Shown piece after piece: positions 50,246 to 60,232 of a DNA stretch of 64,000 bases. Source of the stretch: CAWBVG01 sp963792175 (GTDB lineage: Bacteria; Acidobacteriota; Vicinamibacteria; Vicinamibacterales; CAVVIG01); the NCBI GenBank assembly GCA_963792175.1, contig CAWBVG010000053.1, positions 62,001-126,000 on the forward strand, given 5' to 3'. The notes below the pieces were generated by a model that was given only the letters and a program-made list of their open reading frames with translations, was not told the origin of the DNA and did no database searches. A program made the translations under genes and the position numbers. The stretch's first letter is position 1, and each line of letters opens with the position of its first letter.

Positions 50246-51955
50246 TCAGCGAAGCGTCTGCAGGTACGCCAGAACATTGTGCATATCGTCATCGGTGTAC
50301 TTTCCAAGCTGCTCGACGTGCGCCTGCAGCGGATCGTCGACGGTGAACGTCACCTGATTCGTGGGAAACGATCGAGACGCGCCGGACGGCAGCGTCACCG
50401 CGATCGTGAACTCGTCGCGATACGCCAGCGTTCCCGACACCTTCTCACCGGACTTCGGCGTGACGGTGACCTTGGCGTGGGACGGCTTGCCCGCGGCCGG
50501 GTTCGGATACAGCATGCGCTGAAGGAGCGGCAGGCCGTCATGGCGTTTCGCGACGCCGGCGAGATCGCCGGTCGCGGAATGACATCGCCCGCAGGCCCGG
50601 TCGAAGTACTTCTTGCCGGCGTCCGCGTTGCCGGTCTGAAGGTCCGCGAGGTCGACGGCGCGCCGGCCGCCCGTCAGCGAGGCCGCCCGGTTCTTCTGGT
50701 CGTGAATGAACGCGACGACGGCGGCGACGTCCGCGTCGCTGAGCGTGAACGCCGGCATGCCCTTGTCGACGCGGCCCGCGCGCAGCAACGGCCCGATCTT
50801 GTTGCCGCGGACATCTTCGGCCACCATCGGCGCGCGGGTCAGATCGGGGCCGGTCTCGCCGCCCATCCCGTCGCGGCCGTGGCAGAAGCCGCACTGCGCG
50901 GAGAAAATCGGCTGCCCGGCGCGCACCTGCTCCGGCGGATACGTCTGCGGCGTCGCCGAAGCCGGCGGCGGCACCGATGCCGGGCTCGCCTGGCTGCCGC
51001 GGCCGCCGGCCGGCGCGGGAGGCGGTTGAGCGCCGCGGCCCGCCGGTGCCGGCGGTTGATCGATCGCCGCCAGGTCCGCGCGCACGCGCACCGTGTCGGC
51101 CGTCGGAAAGTCGGCGGGGATCGGCTGCGTCACCGCGCCGGTGGCGGCCCACTCGGTGCCGCGCTGAAACGTCACGACGAAGTCGACGGAGCTCAGCGCG
51201 CTGATGTCGTGTCCCATCGTGGTATGGAACACGCGTCCCTTCCCGTAACTGAGCACCATCAGCTGCGGCTCGTCGCGTCCGGTGCCGTTGTTCGACGAAT
51301 CGGAGTGCGCGGTGGCCAGTACCGTCATGTTGCGGCCCGGCCCGCGCATCAGCGCGTACAGCTCGTCGCCCTGGTGCATCCACGCCGCCGGCAAGCCACG
51401 CGTGATCGGGTGATTCGCGTCGCGCACCGTGACCTTGAACGGCAGCCGCTGTCCGTGGCTGCCGGCGCGGCCCGGCGCGCTGTCCGATGTCAGCTTGCCG
51501 TCCTTGTAAAACCAATACGGGCCGGCCGCTTCGGTGCGATCGCGCCAGCCGCCGATGCCAATCATGTCGTTGAACGCCTTCCAGCCGGGAAAGGCGTTGT
51601 CGGCCGCGTGCACGATCACGACACCGCCGCCGTTGGTCACGTAGCGCTCGAACGACGCCTTCAACTCGGCGGGCCACCGATCGTCCGGCGCGTCGTAGTT
51701 GAACACCACCGCCTGATACTTCGCGAAGTCCGGCTTGAACGCGCTGAAGCTCGCGCCGGCCGGCGGCGCCGTGACGACCTCGACGTCGAACAGCTTCGCG
51801 TCGTCCAGCTGCTTCTTCAGCGACACCGTCGTCGCCTGCCACTTGTGATACGGCCCGCCGCTTTCGCCATCGAGGAGCATCACGCGGATCGGCGCAGCCG
51901 CGCGCGGCGCGACCGATGCCATCAACAGAGCGGCAATCAACAATGGTTTCTTCAT
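50246..51955 (-). CDS. ThuA domain fused to two c-type cytochrome domains
   Basis: A 569-residue exported protein. It has a signal (MKKPLLIAALLMASVAPRAA), a ThuA domain (residues about 22-270: MLLDGESGGPYHKWQATTV, GGGVVIVHAADNAFPGWKAF, KGRVFHTTMGHDISA), then a Pro/Ala-rich linker (about 290-330). Two heme domains follow, with sites CGFCH and CGRCH and methionines in KGMPAFT and LLQRMLYP. It links a sugar-related ThuA module to electron transfer and sits between xylose isomerase and a quinoprotein. The start overlaps the XylA stop by ATGA. The frame is intact. Confidence 0.88.
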   Translation of the reverse strand: MKKPLLIAALLMASVAPRAAAPIRVMLLDGESGGPYHKWQATTVSLKKQLDDAKLFDVEVVTAPPAGASFSAFKPDFAKYQAVVFNYDAPDDRWPAELKASFERYVTNGGGVVIVHAADNAFPGWKAFNDMIGIGGWRDRTEAAGPYWFYKDGKLTSDSAPGRAGSHGQRLPFKVTVRDANHPITRGLPAAWMHQGDELYALMRGPGRNMTVLATAHSDSSNNGTGRDEPQLMVLSYGKGRVFHTTMGHDISALSSVDFVVTFQRGTEWAATGAVTQPIPADFPTADTVRVRADLAAIDQPPAPAGRGAQPPPAPAGGRGSQASPASVPPPASATPQTYPPEQVRAGQPIFSAQCGFCHGRDGMGGETGPDLTRAPMVAEDVRGNKIGPLLRAGRVDKGMPAFTLSDADVAAVVAFIHDQKNRAASLTGGRRAVDLADLQTGNADAGKKYFDRACGRCHSATGDLAGVAKRHDGLPLLQRMLYPNPAAGKPSHAKVTVTPKSGEKVSGTLAYRDEFTIAVTLPSGASRSFPTNQVTFTVDDPLQAHVEQLGKYTDDDMHNVLAYLQTLR

Positions 51956-53046
51956 CGGCCGTCCCCCCGCACACCGAGCAGCACTTCCATCGTCAGCTGA
52001 TCGAGGCGCTCGTAGCCGAGCCCGCGCCGGCCCTGCTTCCCGAGGCCCGCAACCAGCGCCTGAATGTCCGGGTCCGCGTTCCACTGACGCGCGCGCTCGC
52101 GCAGGATCAGATACGTCCGCATGCAGCCTCGCGCGAAGTCGCGCACGCCATCGTAATCCTCCGTCCGGTAGGCATGGGCGTCGAAATGACGCGGGCCGTC
52201 GTAGCCGACGTCCTCGAGGAACTTGACCAGAAAGAAGGCGGACTTCGGGTTGGCGGATCCGAACCGGAAGTCCTGGTCGTACCGGCCCGGCACCTGATCG
52301 TTCAGGTCGATGTGAAAGAGCTTGCCGGCCTCCCACGCCTGCGCCACCGCGTGCACGAAGTTGAGGCCGGCCATCTGTTCGTGCGCGACCTCGGGATTCA
52401 CGCCGACCAGTTCCGGGTGAGCGAGCGTAGGGATGAACCCGAGGTAGGCGCCGGTCGTCGCCATGTAGATGTCGCCGCGCGGCTCGTTCGGTTTGGCTTC
52501 GAGCGCGAACTTGAAACCGTACTTGCGGTCGATCGAATACTCGCAGAGCGCGTTGACCGCTTCGCGCAGCCGCTTGACCGCTTCGTCGGGCCGGCGGCAC
52601 GCGTCGGTCTCCGTCCCTTCGCGCCCTCCCCACAGCACGAAGATCTTCGCGCCCAGCTCCGCGCCGAGGTCCATCGCGCTCTTGGTCTTCTGCAGGGCGA
52701 AGGCACGAACGCCGGCGTCGTTGGCGGTGAAAGCGCCGTCGCGAAACACCGCGTCGTAGAACAGGTTGACCGTCGCCATCGGCACGACCAGGCCGTGCTG
52801 TTGGCACGCGGCCTTGAATTCCTTGACGATGCGATCGCGATCGGCGGGAGACGCGTCGATCGGCACGAGATCGTTGTCGTGCAGGTTCACGCCCCACGCG
52901 CCGACTTCGGCGAGGAGCGCGACCGCGTCGACCGGTGGCAGCGGATCGCGTACCACATCGCCGAACGGGTCGCGTCCGCGATTGCCGACCGTCCACAGAC
53001 CGAACGAGAACTTGTGCTCCGGCTTCGGAGCGTACAGATCAGCCAT
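51952..53046 (-). CDS. xylA: Xylose isomerase
   Basis: A 364-residue cytoplasmic enzyme that converts D-xylose to D-xylulose. It shows the actinobacterial-type pattern: the GVNLHDNDLVPIDASPADRD active-site His/Asp, LWGGREGTE, FALEAKPNEPRGDIYM with the metal-binding Glu and Lys, FHIDLNDQ and GPRHFDAHAYRTED. The start ATG overlaps the XylB stop by eight bases, and its stop overlaps the next start, so three genes are tightly coupled. The length is typical for the class. The frame is intact. Confidence 0.95.
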   Translation of the reverse strand: MADLYAPKPEHKFSFGLWTVGNRGRDPFGDVVRDPLPPVDAVALLAEVGAWGVNLHDNDLVPIDASPADRDRIVKEFKAACQQHGLVVPMATVNLFYDAVFRDGAFTANDAGVRAFALQKTKSAMDLGAELGAKIFVLWGGREGTETDACRRPDEAVKRLREAVNALCEYSIDRKYGFKFALEAKPNEPRGDIYMATTGAYLGFIPTLAHPELVGVNPEVAHEQMAGLNFVHAVAQAWEAGKLFHIDLNDQVPGRYDQDFRFGSANPKSAFFLVKFLEDVGYDGPRHFDAHAYRTEDYDGVRDFARGCMRTYLILRERARQWNADPDIQALVAGLGKQGRRGLGYERLDQLTMEVLLGVRGDGR

Positions 53047-54517
53047 GAATGCTCCCGAGCGCGGGATAAAGACGCGTGTAAGCGGCGTACTGACGGTTCA
53101 TCGCAGTGACATGCGCCGGTCGAGGCTCCGTCACGGTGGCCCGGCGCACCAGAGCATCGCACGCGGCGTCCACCGTTGGCCAGAGTCCGATGCCGACGGC
53201 GGCCAGAATCGCGGCGCCGTAGGCGGCGCCTTCATCGGCCTGCACCGTGTCGACGGTGCGGCCATAGACGTCGGCCTGAATCTGGCGCCACAGCGGCGAG
53301 CGCGACCCGCCGCCGCCCAGCCGCACGCTCTCCAGCGGCAGGTCGAGCTCGGAAAAGATCGAGAAGGTGTCCCGCAGGCTGAACGCCACGCCCTCCATGA
53401 TCGCCCGGACGATGTGGCCGCGCCCGTGATTGGCGGCCAGGCCGGCGAGCGCGGCGCGGGCGTTCGGGTCGCAATGCGGCGTCCGTTCGCCCATCAGATA
53501 CGGCGCCCACAGCACGCCGTCGGCGCCGGGCTCGACGCGCGCCGCTTCCGCGGTCAGATCGTCGTACGACACGCCGCCCACGATCTGATCGCGGAACCAC
53601 TTCAGCGACAAACCGGCGGCCTGCGTCACGCCCATCACGTGCCATCGTCCCGGGATCGCATGGCAGAACGTGTGGATGCGGCCGCGAGGATCGGTGGCGG
53701 GCCGATCGGTCGCGGCAAAGACGACGCCCGATGTCCCAATGGTCGCGCTCACCGCGCCGGGCCGTGTGATCCCCATGCCGATGGCGCCGGCCGCCTGATC
53801 GCCCGCGCCGGCGACGATCGGCGTGCCGGCGGACAGGCCGGTGAGCGCGGCCGCCTCGCGGGACACCTGCGCGGCAACCGCCGGCGACTCGAACACCGCG
53901 GGCAGCAGGCGTTCGTCGACGCCCACGGCGTCCAGCATCTCGCGCGACCAGCGCCGGTGCGTCACGTCGAGCATCAGCGTGCCCGACGCGTCCGCGACAT
54001 CGATTGCGTGCTCGCCGCTCAGCTGAAAGCGGATGTAATCCTTCGGCAGGAGCACGTGGCGCACGCGATTCCACAGGTCCGGCTCGTGGCGGCGTACCCA
54101 GAGGAGTTTCGTCAGCGTGAAATTCGTGAGCGCGGGATTCGACGTCAGCTGGAGCAGCCGATCGCGGCCGACGGTGTCGTCCAGCCACCGGCACTCGGCC
54201 TCGGTGCGCTGATCGCACCAGATGATCGACGGCCGCAGGACCGCGCCGGCCGCGTCGAGCAGCACCGCGCCGTGCATCTGTCCGGAGAGACCGATGCACG
54301 AGATGGCGTCGGCAGCGACGCCGGTCTGCGACAGCACCGAGCGCAAGGCGTCCTGCGACGCGCGCCACCAGTCGGCGGGATCCTGCTCCGCCCACGCCGT
54401 GCGGGGCGACGCGAACGGCGCGTGATCCGCCGTCGCCGAGCCGAGGAGCGCGCCATCTTCGCCGAGCAGCAGGGCACGGGTGCCGCCGGTGCCGACGTCA
54501 ATACCCAGAACCGGAAT
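53039..54517 (-). CDS. xylB: Xylulokinase with a possible AUU start codon
   Basis: A 492-residue FGGY-family kinase that phosphorylates D-xylulose. Its motifs are VLGIDVGTGGTRALLLG (phosphate loop), IGLSGQMHGAVLLD, WCDQRTEAE, AGAGDQAAGAIGMG and RLGGGGSRSPLWRQ. Homology starts at IPVLGID, where the only codon in the right place is ATT (54517-54515), five bases after GGGAGG. No ATG, GTG or TTG fits until 57 codons later, which would delete the phosphate loop. Either this is a rare AUU start or one base is misread. It is the first gene of the xylose operon. Confidence 0.92.
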   Translation of the reverse strand: MPVLGIDVGTGGTRALLLGEDGALLGSATADHAPFASPRTAWAEQDPADWWRASQDALRSVLSQTGVAADAISCIGLSGQMHGAVLLDAAGAVLRPSIIWCDQRTEAECRWLDDTVGRDRLLQLTSNPALTNFTLTKLLWVRRHEPDLWNRVRHVLLPKDYIRFQLSGEHAIDVADASGTLMLDVTHRRWSREMLDAVGVDERLLPAVFESPAVAAQVSREAAALTGLSAGTPIVAGAGDQAAGAIGMGITRPGAVSATIGTSGVVFAATDRPATDPRGRIHTFCHAIPGRWHVMGVTQAAGLSLKWFRDQIVGGVSYDDLTAEAARVEPGADGVLWAPYLMGERTPHCDPNARAALAGLAANHGRGHIVRAIMEGVAFSLRDTFSIFSELDLPLESVRLGGGGSRSPLWRQIQADVYGRTVDTVQADEGAAYGAAILAAVGIGLWPTVDAACDALVRRATVTEPRPAHVTAMNRQYAAYTRLYPALGSIHG

Positions 54518-54540
54518 GGTGTCCTCCCGATCAGGGTTCT

Positions 54541-54615
54541 AGAGTTCTAGGGTTCTAGGGTTCACGCGGCGAACGTTGGAACCCGAAAACAGAACTTTGG
54601 AACCCTGAGAACTCT
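54541..54615. repeat. Hairpin of GTTCTAGGG-type repeats at the amidohydrolase 3' end
   Basis: Arms AGAGTTCTAGGGTTC (54541-54555) and GAACCCTGAGAACTCT (54600-54615) pair over 15 positions with one bulge. Copies of GGTTC and GGAAC fill the loop. The element overlaps the last 18 codons of the amidohydrolase gene and reaches to 24 bases upstream of xylB's start. Confidence 0.75.
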
Positions 54616-57600
54616 GGAACCTTCGAACGCTTTTGTGAGCGCGTCGAGGTCGTACAGCCGTCCGTCTTTCATGACGCGCTTCACGCGCCGCAGATCTCTG
54701 ATGTTCGCCAGTGGATTGCCGTCGACGATCACGAGGTCCGCGAGCTTTCCGGCCTCGATGCTCCCGAGCTGGTCGCCCACGCCCATCGCTTCGGCCGGCA
54801 CGATGGTCGCCGTTCGCAGCACTTCCACCGGTGTCAGGCCGCCGGCCGCATAGTTCTCGAGCTCCATCAGGAGACTCAGTCCGTACGGATTGATCGGCGC
54901 GTCGGTACCGGCCGTCACGCGCCCGCCGCCCTTCACGACCTGAAACACCGTGCGCTCCTGCGGCGTCACCAGGCGCGCCGCCTCGTCGATCTGGGCCGGC
55001 GTCGCCGGCGTCGCGCGTCTGATCCCGCCAGCGCTGCGCAACCGACGCGGGATACAGCTGCTGGATCCGCGCATCGTCGATCCACGACGCATCGCGCATC
55101 GTCTGCAGCCGGAAGCCGCCCTGGATGCCGATCGTCGGCGTCAGCGTCATCTTCGAGGCGGTCAACAGGTCGATGACGTCGCGATACGACCGCGAGAGAC
55201 CGCTGATCTTCGGCGAGTAGCCGCGGCGGCTGGTGCCGCGAATGTGCTCGACGCCGTCGGCGCCGAATGCGACCGCCGGATAGAGCTCGTGCGACGTCAC
55301 CGGCATGCCCATGCCGTGCGCGGCCTCGATGATGCGCTTCTGCATCTGATCGGGGAGCCGCACGTAGGTCTTGACGAAGTCGAAGTCGAAGTCCTTCGCG
55401 CGGGCGAGGACGCGCGGCAACTGGCCGGTGTCGTCGAGCGAGGTGCCGCCGGGATAGTACACGCGTGTTCCGTCGAACGGCTCGCCGGTCGTGAAGAGCC
55501 GCGGGCCGATCCGGACGCCCGACTCGAAGGCTTCCCGGTTCTCCATCGATTCCGTGATGCTGGTCGCCGGATTGCGGACGCGTGGTGATGCCCCACGAAA
55601 GGAACGCGCGGCCGAGCGCTTCGCCATAGTCCTTGCTCAGATGCGTGTGGATCTCGATCAACCCGGGGATCACGGTGTCGCGAGAGGCGTCGACGAGCTC
55701 GCCGATATGGAGCGCGTCGCGATGCGGCTCGACGCTCCGGATCCGGTGACCGTCGACGACAATGTCGACGTCGGTCTGGAGCGTGTCGGTGCGGCCGTTC
55801 CAGAACCGTCCGGCGTGAATCGTCTTCGTTCCGGTCGGCGCCGCCAGCAGTCCAGGTGAGGTGCGGATCGATCTCCTGGACGATCTTCCCTGACGCGACG
55901 TCGACGAGCTCGAGGCGATCGCCGCTCTGATACAGGAGCCGGCGCGAGTCGCCGGTCCACGTCGGCGATCCCGCGAGCCCGGTGGAGACGGCGCGCGGCG
56001 GACGCTGCGGCGTGCCGTCGCGTGCGACCGGCCAGACGGTGAGCAGGCCGTCGACGATCGCGGCCATCTGCGTGCCGTCGGGCGACCAGACCGGGCCGTA
56101 GTCCTCGCGCATGCCGATCGACTTGTGCGGCATCGGATCGAACCAGCGATCCGGCTGCCCGTCGAGCGAGATGCGCAGCACCTGATTCGTGCCTTCGCGG
56201 AAACGCGTCGAATAGACCTTGAGGGACGAGACGATCAGCGCGCGGCCGTCGGGCGACCAGCTCGCCCGGCCGGCCTCGTTGAGATGCTCGTGAGCCCGCG
56301 TGACGACGCCGCTCTTGACGTCGACGAGCTGGATTTGCCCCTCCGGATCGCTGAACGCGATGCGCGATCCGTCGGGCGACCACGAGGCCTGCATCGCCGC
56401 CGCTTTCAGGTGCGTGAGCTGGCGATCGGTTCTGCTCTGCAGGTCGCGCACCCAGATGTTCATCACGCCGTCGCGATCGGTCGAGTACGCGAGCGATCGG
56501 CCGTCGGCCGACCAGGCGGGATCGGTGTCGAGCGCCGCGTCGTGCGTCAGCCGCTCGGCGGACCCACCGACCGGCATCAGCCACAGGTCGCCGAGCGCGG
56601 CGAACGCCACGCGCGTGCCATCGGGAGCGACCACCGGGTGCATGATGCCGCGCACGGGCTGCGGCCCTCGGAGATCGAACTCGCGCGGCTTCGGCTTGAA
56701 CCCGGATCGCGCGAACGAGATGTCGGCGGTCAGCTCGACGACGCGCGCGGGCCCGCCGGCCACGGATCGCCGCTTGATCTTGCCGTCAGCCGTGTACAGC
56801 ACTTCGGAGGGGGCGACCCATTGCGGCCGGAACGGAAACACGTCCTCGTCTGGATCCGCGATATTGCGGTCGCCGCCCGTCGGCGCGCTCACCATCAGGC
56901 GGCTTCTGCCGCCCGCAATCACGCTGAACACCATCGTCGATCCGTCCGGACCGAACGCCGGCGCGGCAACCGCACCGTCGACGGCGGCGATCAGCCGCTC
57001 GGAGGCGCCGGAGACATCGGTCGCCATCGCGTAGACGCCGGGCTTGTCGCGGCGATCGGAGACGAACGCGATTTCACCGCTGCTCTTCCACGAGGGATAG
57101 AACTCATTCGACGGATCCGACGTGACCTGCTTGACCTCGCCGCTCGCCAGCGTCAGCGCCCAGACGTCGTACGAGCCGCTGCGGTCTGAAGAAAACGCGA
57201 TGCGGCGTCCGTCAGGCGACCACGCGGGCTCGCGATCGTCGTAAGGACTGGATGTGACCGGTCGCAGGTCGGTGCCGTCGGCCTTGACCGTCCAGATCTG
57301 CCAGGTGCTGGTCCAGTAGGCCTGGAAGGCGATGCGGGTGCCGTCCGGCGACCACGACGGCTGCCGCGCGTCCATCGAGATGTCGGTGATCGGTTTCGCC
57401 ACGCCGCCAGACGCGGGCATGGTCCACAGCGTGCCGAGCAGGTCGATGGCGAGCGTCCGCCCGTCCGGCGACAGCGCGGCCGCCATGTTCGTCCCCTCGT
57501 GGAGCGTGACGTGAACCGAACGGCCGGGTGTGGGTATTTGCGCGCTGACGACGAGCGTCGCGCCGATCAACATCGCGACGGTCGAGAGCTGCCTACGCAT
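54562..57600 (-). CDS. TolB-propeller / amidohydrolase fusion, exported, frameshifted
   Basis: About 1010 residues. It has a signal peptide (VAMLIGATLVVSAQ). A TolB-like propeller covers the first 600 residues, with many SWSPDGTRIAF-type repeats. An amidohydrolase domain follows with the metal HxH in IEIHTHLSKDYGEALG, His in VTSHELYPAVAFGADGVEHI, and Asp in GRVTAGTDAPINPYG. Related proteins hydrolyse amides or small cyclic compounds. Breaks lie near 55855, 55580 and 55030. The enzyme domain should end near VMKDGRLYDLDALTKAF; the last 19 residues are encoded by the short repeat at 54541-54615. It starts 20 bases from the next hairpin. Confidence 0.85.
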
Positions 57601-57619
57601 GTGGTCACCCGGCCGCTGT

Positions 57620-57691
57620 CGGGGCTGGGGACTGGGGGCTAGCTGCCAATGTTGTTGTCTCTGGACAGCTAGCCCGTAGCCCCTAGCCCCG
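57620..57691. repeat. Long hairpin of GGGGCTAG-type repeats
   Basis: Two 26-base arms (57620-57645 and 57666-57691) pair at 22 positions, with CTAGCTG/CAGCTAG perfect next to the loop. Each arm consists of about three GGGGCTAG-like units. It starts 12 bases after the isomerase stop and ends 20 bases before the amidohydrolase start, both on the minus strand. Confidence 0.78.
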
Positions 57692-57702
57692 ATCGTGCCG
57701 CG

Positions 57703-58599
57703 TCAGTGGCTGGTCGCGGTCGTGACGGCGGCAAGGACGCCGCGCATGTAGGCCATCGATTCGATCATGCCCTGCAGCGGCGCCTTGGCGTTGATCTGGT
57801 ACTCGAGGCCGACCTGACCCTGGTAGCCGATTTCGATCAGGGTCCTGAACAGCGCCGGGAAGTCGATCACGCCCTTGCCGACTTCGACCTGACTCTCCCG
57901 CTCGCTCTTCGACGCCAGGTCCTTGACGTGCATGTCGTACAGGCGATCGCGGCACTCGCGGCACGCCTGCACCGGGTCGGTGCCCGTACGCAGCGTGTGG
58001 CCGATGTCGATGCAGAGTCCCAGCCGCTTATCGCGCGACTTCACGGCGGCGTACGCGTCGCGGGGCGCCGGCCAGTTCTTGTTCTCTGGCCCGTGATTGT
58101 GGATGGCGACCTTGATGTCGTACGTCTTCGCCATCTGCTCGAGTGTATCGAGGGCGGCCGGATCGGGATCCACGTAGATCAGCGGGAACCCGGCGTTCTT
58201 CGCGTACTCGAATTCCTTCTTGATCTGCGCCGCGTCGTTCTTGATGGTGATCGTCCCGCCGCCCATGATCGTGATGCCGGCGGCTTCGATCTTCGCGCGC
58301 AGCGCACGTGTCGCCTCCGGCGGATCGGTCCGCGGCACGTGCACATCCTTGAACGTCATGTACTTGACGTCCATGAGCTTGGCCCACGCCAGCGCCTGGT
58401 CGAGCGGAAACTCCCGCATCGAGTACGAGGCGAGCCCCAGCTTCAGACGCTCCGGTTTACCACCAGCCGGCGGCGCGGTTGACGTCGTCCCGGCCCCGGG
58501 CGTGGCCGATTCCGCGCCGGTGACCCGGCCAAGGCTCGTCCAGGCGGCGGCAGCCGCCACGGTCCCCACGAAGCGGCGGCGAGAGCGATCAGTGGTCAT
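57703..58599 (-). CDS. Sugar phosphate isomerase/epimerase (TIM barrel), Tat-exported, second
   Basis: A 298-residue TIM-barrel protein. ATG 58599 has AAGGAG. The N-terminus SRRRFVGTVAAAAAW is a Tat signal, so it is periplasmic. Core segments are GLASYSMREFPLDQALAWAK, ITIMGGGTITIKNDAAQIKK, VAIHNHGPENKNWP, LCIDIGHTLRTG and DMHVKDLASKSE, with His/Glu/Asp metal ligands. It is related to but distinct from the 10271-11215 protein. The gene is intact; a hairpin follows its stop. The substrate is unknown. Confidence 0.84.
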   Translation of the reverse strand: MTTDRSRRRFVGTVAAAAAWTSLGRVTGAESATPGAGTTSTAPPAGGKPERLKLGLASYSMREFPLDQALAWAKLMDVKYMTFKDVHVPRTDPPEATRALRAKIEAAGITIMGGGTITIKNDAAQIKKEFEYAKNAGFPLIYVDPDPAALDTLEQMAKTYDIKVAIHNHGPENKNWPAPRDAYAAVKSRDKRLGLCIDIGHTLRTGTDPVQACRECRDRLYDMHVKDLASKSERESQVEVGKGVIDFPALFRTLIEIGYQGQVGLEYQINAKAPLQGMIESMAYMRGVLAAVTTATSH

Positions 58600-58750
58600 A
58601 CCAATCTCCTTCCAAGGCTGAGGAATCCTACCGCAGGAGACCGAGACCGGGGTCGGATACTGATCCGACCCCTGGCAGGGGCAGGGGTGAGAAATCCTAC
58701 CGCAGGTGCCCGTCCAGTGCCTTACACTGTGCGATGAAAGCGAGGGCTTT

Positions 58751-60223
58751 GTGGCCATCAACCAGGACGACAAGACCATATCGCGGCGCGAATTCGCCTC
58801 CAAAGTGGGTGCGGTGGCGGCGGGAATCGCAGTCGGCAGTGAATTCCTCAGCTCGAAGGCCGAGGCCGCGGCGGCCGCCGCCCCTCGCGCTGCCCGGCGG
58901 ATCCTCGGCGCGAACGACCGCGTCGTGACCGCCAGCATCGGCATCCGCGGTCAGGGCAACTCCCTGAAGCGCGGGTTCGCGAAGCTCCAGAACGTCGAGA
59001 TCAAAACGCTGTGCGACATCGACGCCAACCTGGCGCCCGAGCGGATCAACGACGCGCGCCTGAGCGACGTGACCACATTCAAGCCCGGGTTCGTCCAGGA
59101 CATGCGGCGCGTGTTCGACGACAAGGACATCGACGCGGTCGTCATCGCCACGCCGAACCACTGGCACGCGCTGGCGACGATCTGGGCGCTCCAGGCCGGC
59201 AAGCACGTCTACGTCGAGAAGCCGTCATCGCACACGGTGGTGGAAGGCCGCCGGATGGTGGAGGCGGCGCAGCGCTACAACATGATCGTGCAGGTCGGCA
59301 CGATGAACCGCAGCCGGCCCGCGGTGAAGGACGCCATCAAGTTCATTCACGAAGGCGGCCTCGGCAAGGTCTACATGGCGCGCGGGCTCTGCTACAAGCC
59401 GCGTCCGGCGATCGGCAAGTACCCGGATGGGCCGATGCAGCCTGGCGAGAAGTACGCGCTCACGCTGACGTCGACCAACTACGAGCCGACCTACGACGCG
59501 CAGTACCTGTCCAAGGTCGATTACGACCTGTGGCTCGGCCCCGCGGCGAAGCGGCCGTTCAACCGCAACCGCTTCCACTACAACTGGCACTGGCACTGGG
59601 ACTACGGCAACGGCGACAGCGGCAACCAGGGTCCGCACCAGTTCGACATCGCGCGCTGGGGCCTGCAGAAGCAGGAACACCCGGTGAAGATCAAGTCGGT
59701 CGGCGCCTACGCCGGCGAGGAATCGTCGCAGGAGACACCGAACTACCAGAACAGCTTCTTCGAATACGCCGACGGCGCGATCCTCGAGTTCGGCACGCGC
59801 GGCGGCTTCACCAACGACGAAGGCAGCGTCAAGATCGGCAACCTGTTCTACGGCACGAAAGGCTGGCTGTGGATCGAGGAGTCAGGGAAGAAATGGCAGT
59901 CGTACTTCGGACCCAAGAACGAGAAGGGTCCCGGAGCCGACGCGCCCGACGCCGAACCCACCGGCCTGACGACGACGGAGTATCCGCACTACCAGAACTT
60001 CATCGACGCCATCCGCGCCGGCGATCCCAAGCTGTTGACCTGCGACGTCAACGAAGGGCACCTGTCCTCGACGCTGCCGCACCTGGGCAACATCTCGTAC
60101 CAGGTCGGCCACAGCCTCGTGTTCGACGGGAAATCCGAAACGTTCGTTGACGACAAGAAAGCGGACAAGCTGCTGACCCGCGAGTACCGGAAAGGGTTCG
60201 AGCTGCCGAAGTCGTTCACGTAG
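58751..60223 (+). CDS. Gfo/Idh/MocA family oxidoreductase, Tat-exported
   Basis: A 490-residue dehydrogenase. GTG 58751, six bases after GAGG, is chosen as it starts the Tat signal (ISRREFASKVGAVAAGIAVG). The Rossmann part has ASIGIRGQGNSLKRGF, AVVIATPNHWHALATIWALQ and the VYVEKPSSHTVVEG motif with the catalytic Lys. The C-terminal part has NWHWHWDYGNGDSGNQGPHQ, aromatic- and His-rich, as in the group that acts on bound sugars. Exported Gfo/Idh proteins are typical of Acidobacteria and Planctomycetes. The gene is intact. Its stop is followed directly by the cytochrome-HhH gene in the same frame. Confidence 0.86.
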   Translation: MAINQDDKTISRREFASKVGAVAAGIAVGSEFLSSKAEAAAAAAPRAARRILGANDRVVTASIGIRGQGNSLKRGFAKLQNVEIKTLCDIDANLAPERINDARLSDVTTFKPGFVQDMRRVFDDKDIDAVVIATPNHWHALATIWALQAGKHVYVEKPSSHTVVEGRRMVEAAQRYNMIVQVGTMNRSRPAVKDAIKFIHEGGLGKVYMARGLCYKPRPAIGKYPDGPMQPGEKYALTLTSTNYEPTYDAQYLSKVDYDLWLGPAAKRPFNRNRFHYNWHWHWDYGNGDSGNQGPHQFDIARWGLQKQEHPVKIKSVGAYAGEESSQETPNYQNSFFEYADGAILEFGTRGGFTNDEGSVKIGNLFYGTKGWLWIEESGKKWQSYFGPKNEKGPGADAPDAEPTGLTTTEYPHYQNFIDAIRAGDPKLLTCDVNEGHLSSTLPHLGNISYQVGHSLVFDGKSETFVDDKKADKLLTREYRKGFELPKSFT

Positions 60224-60232
60224 AGAAACCGT

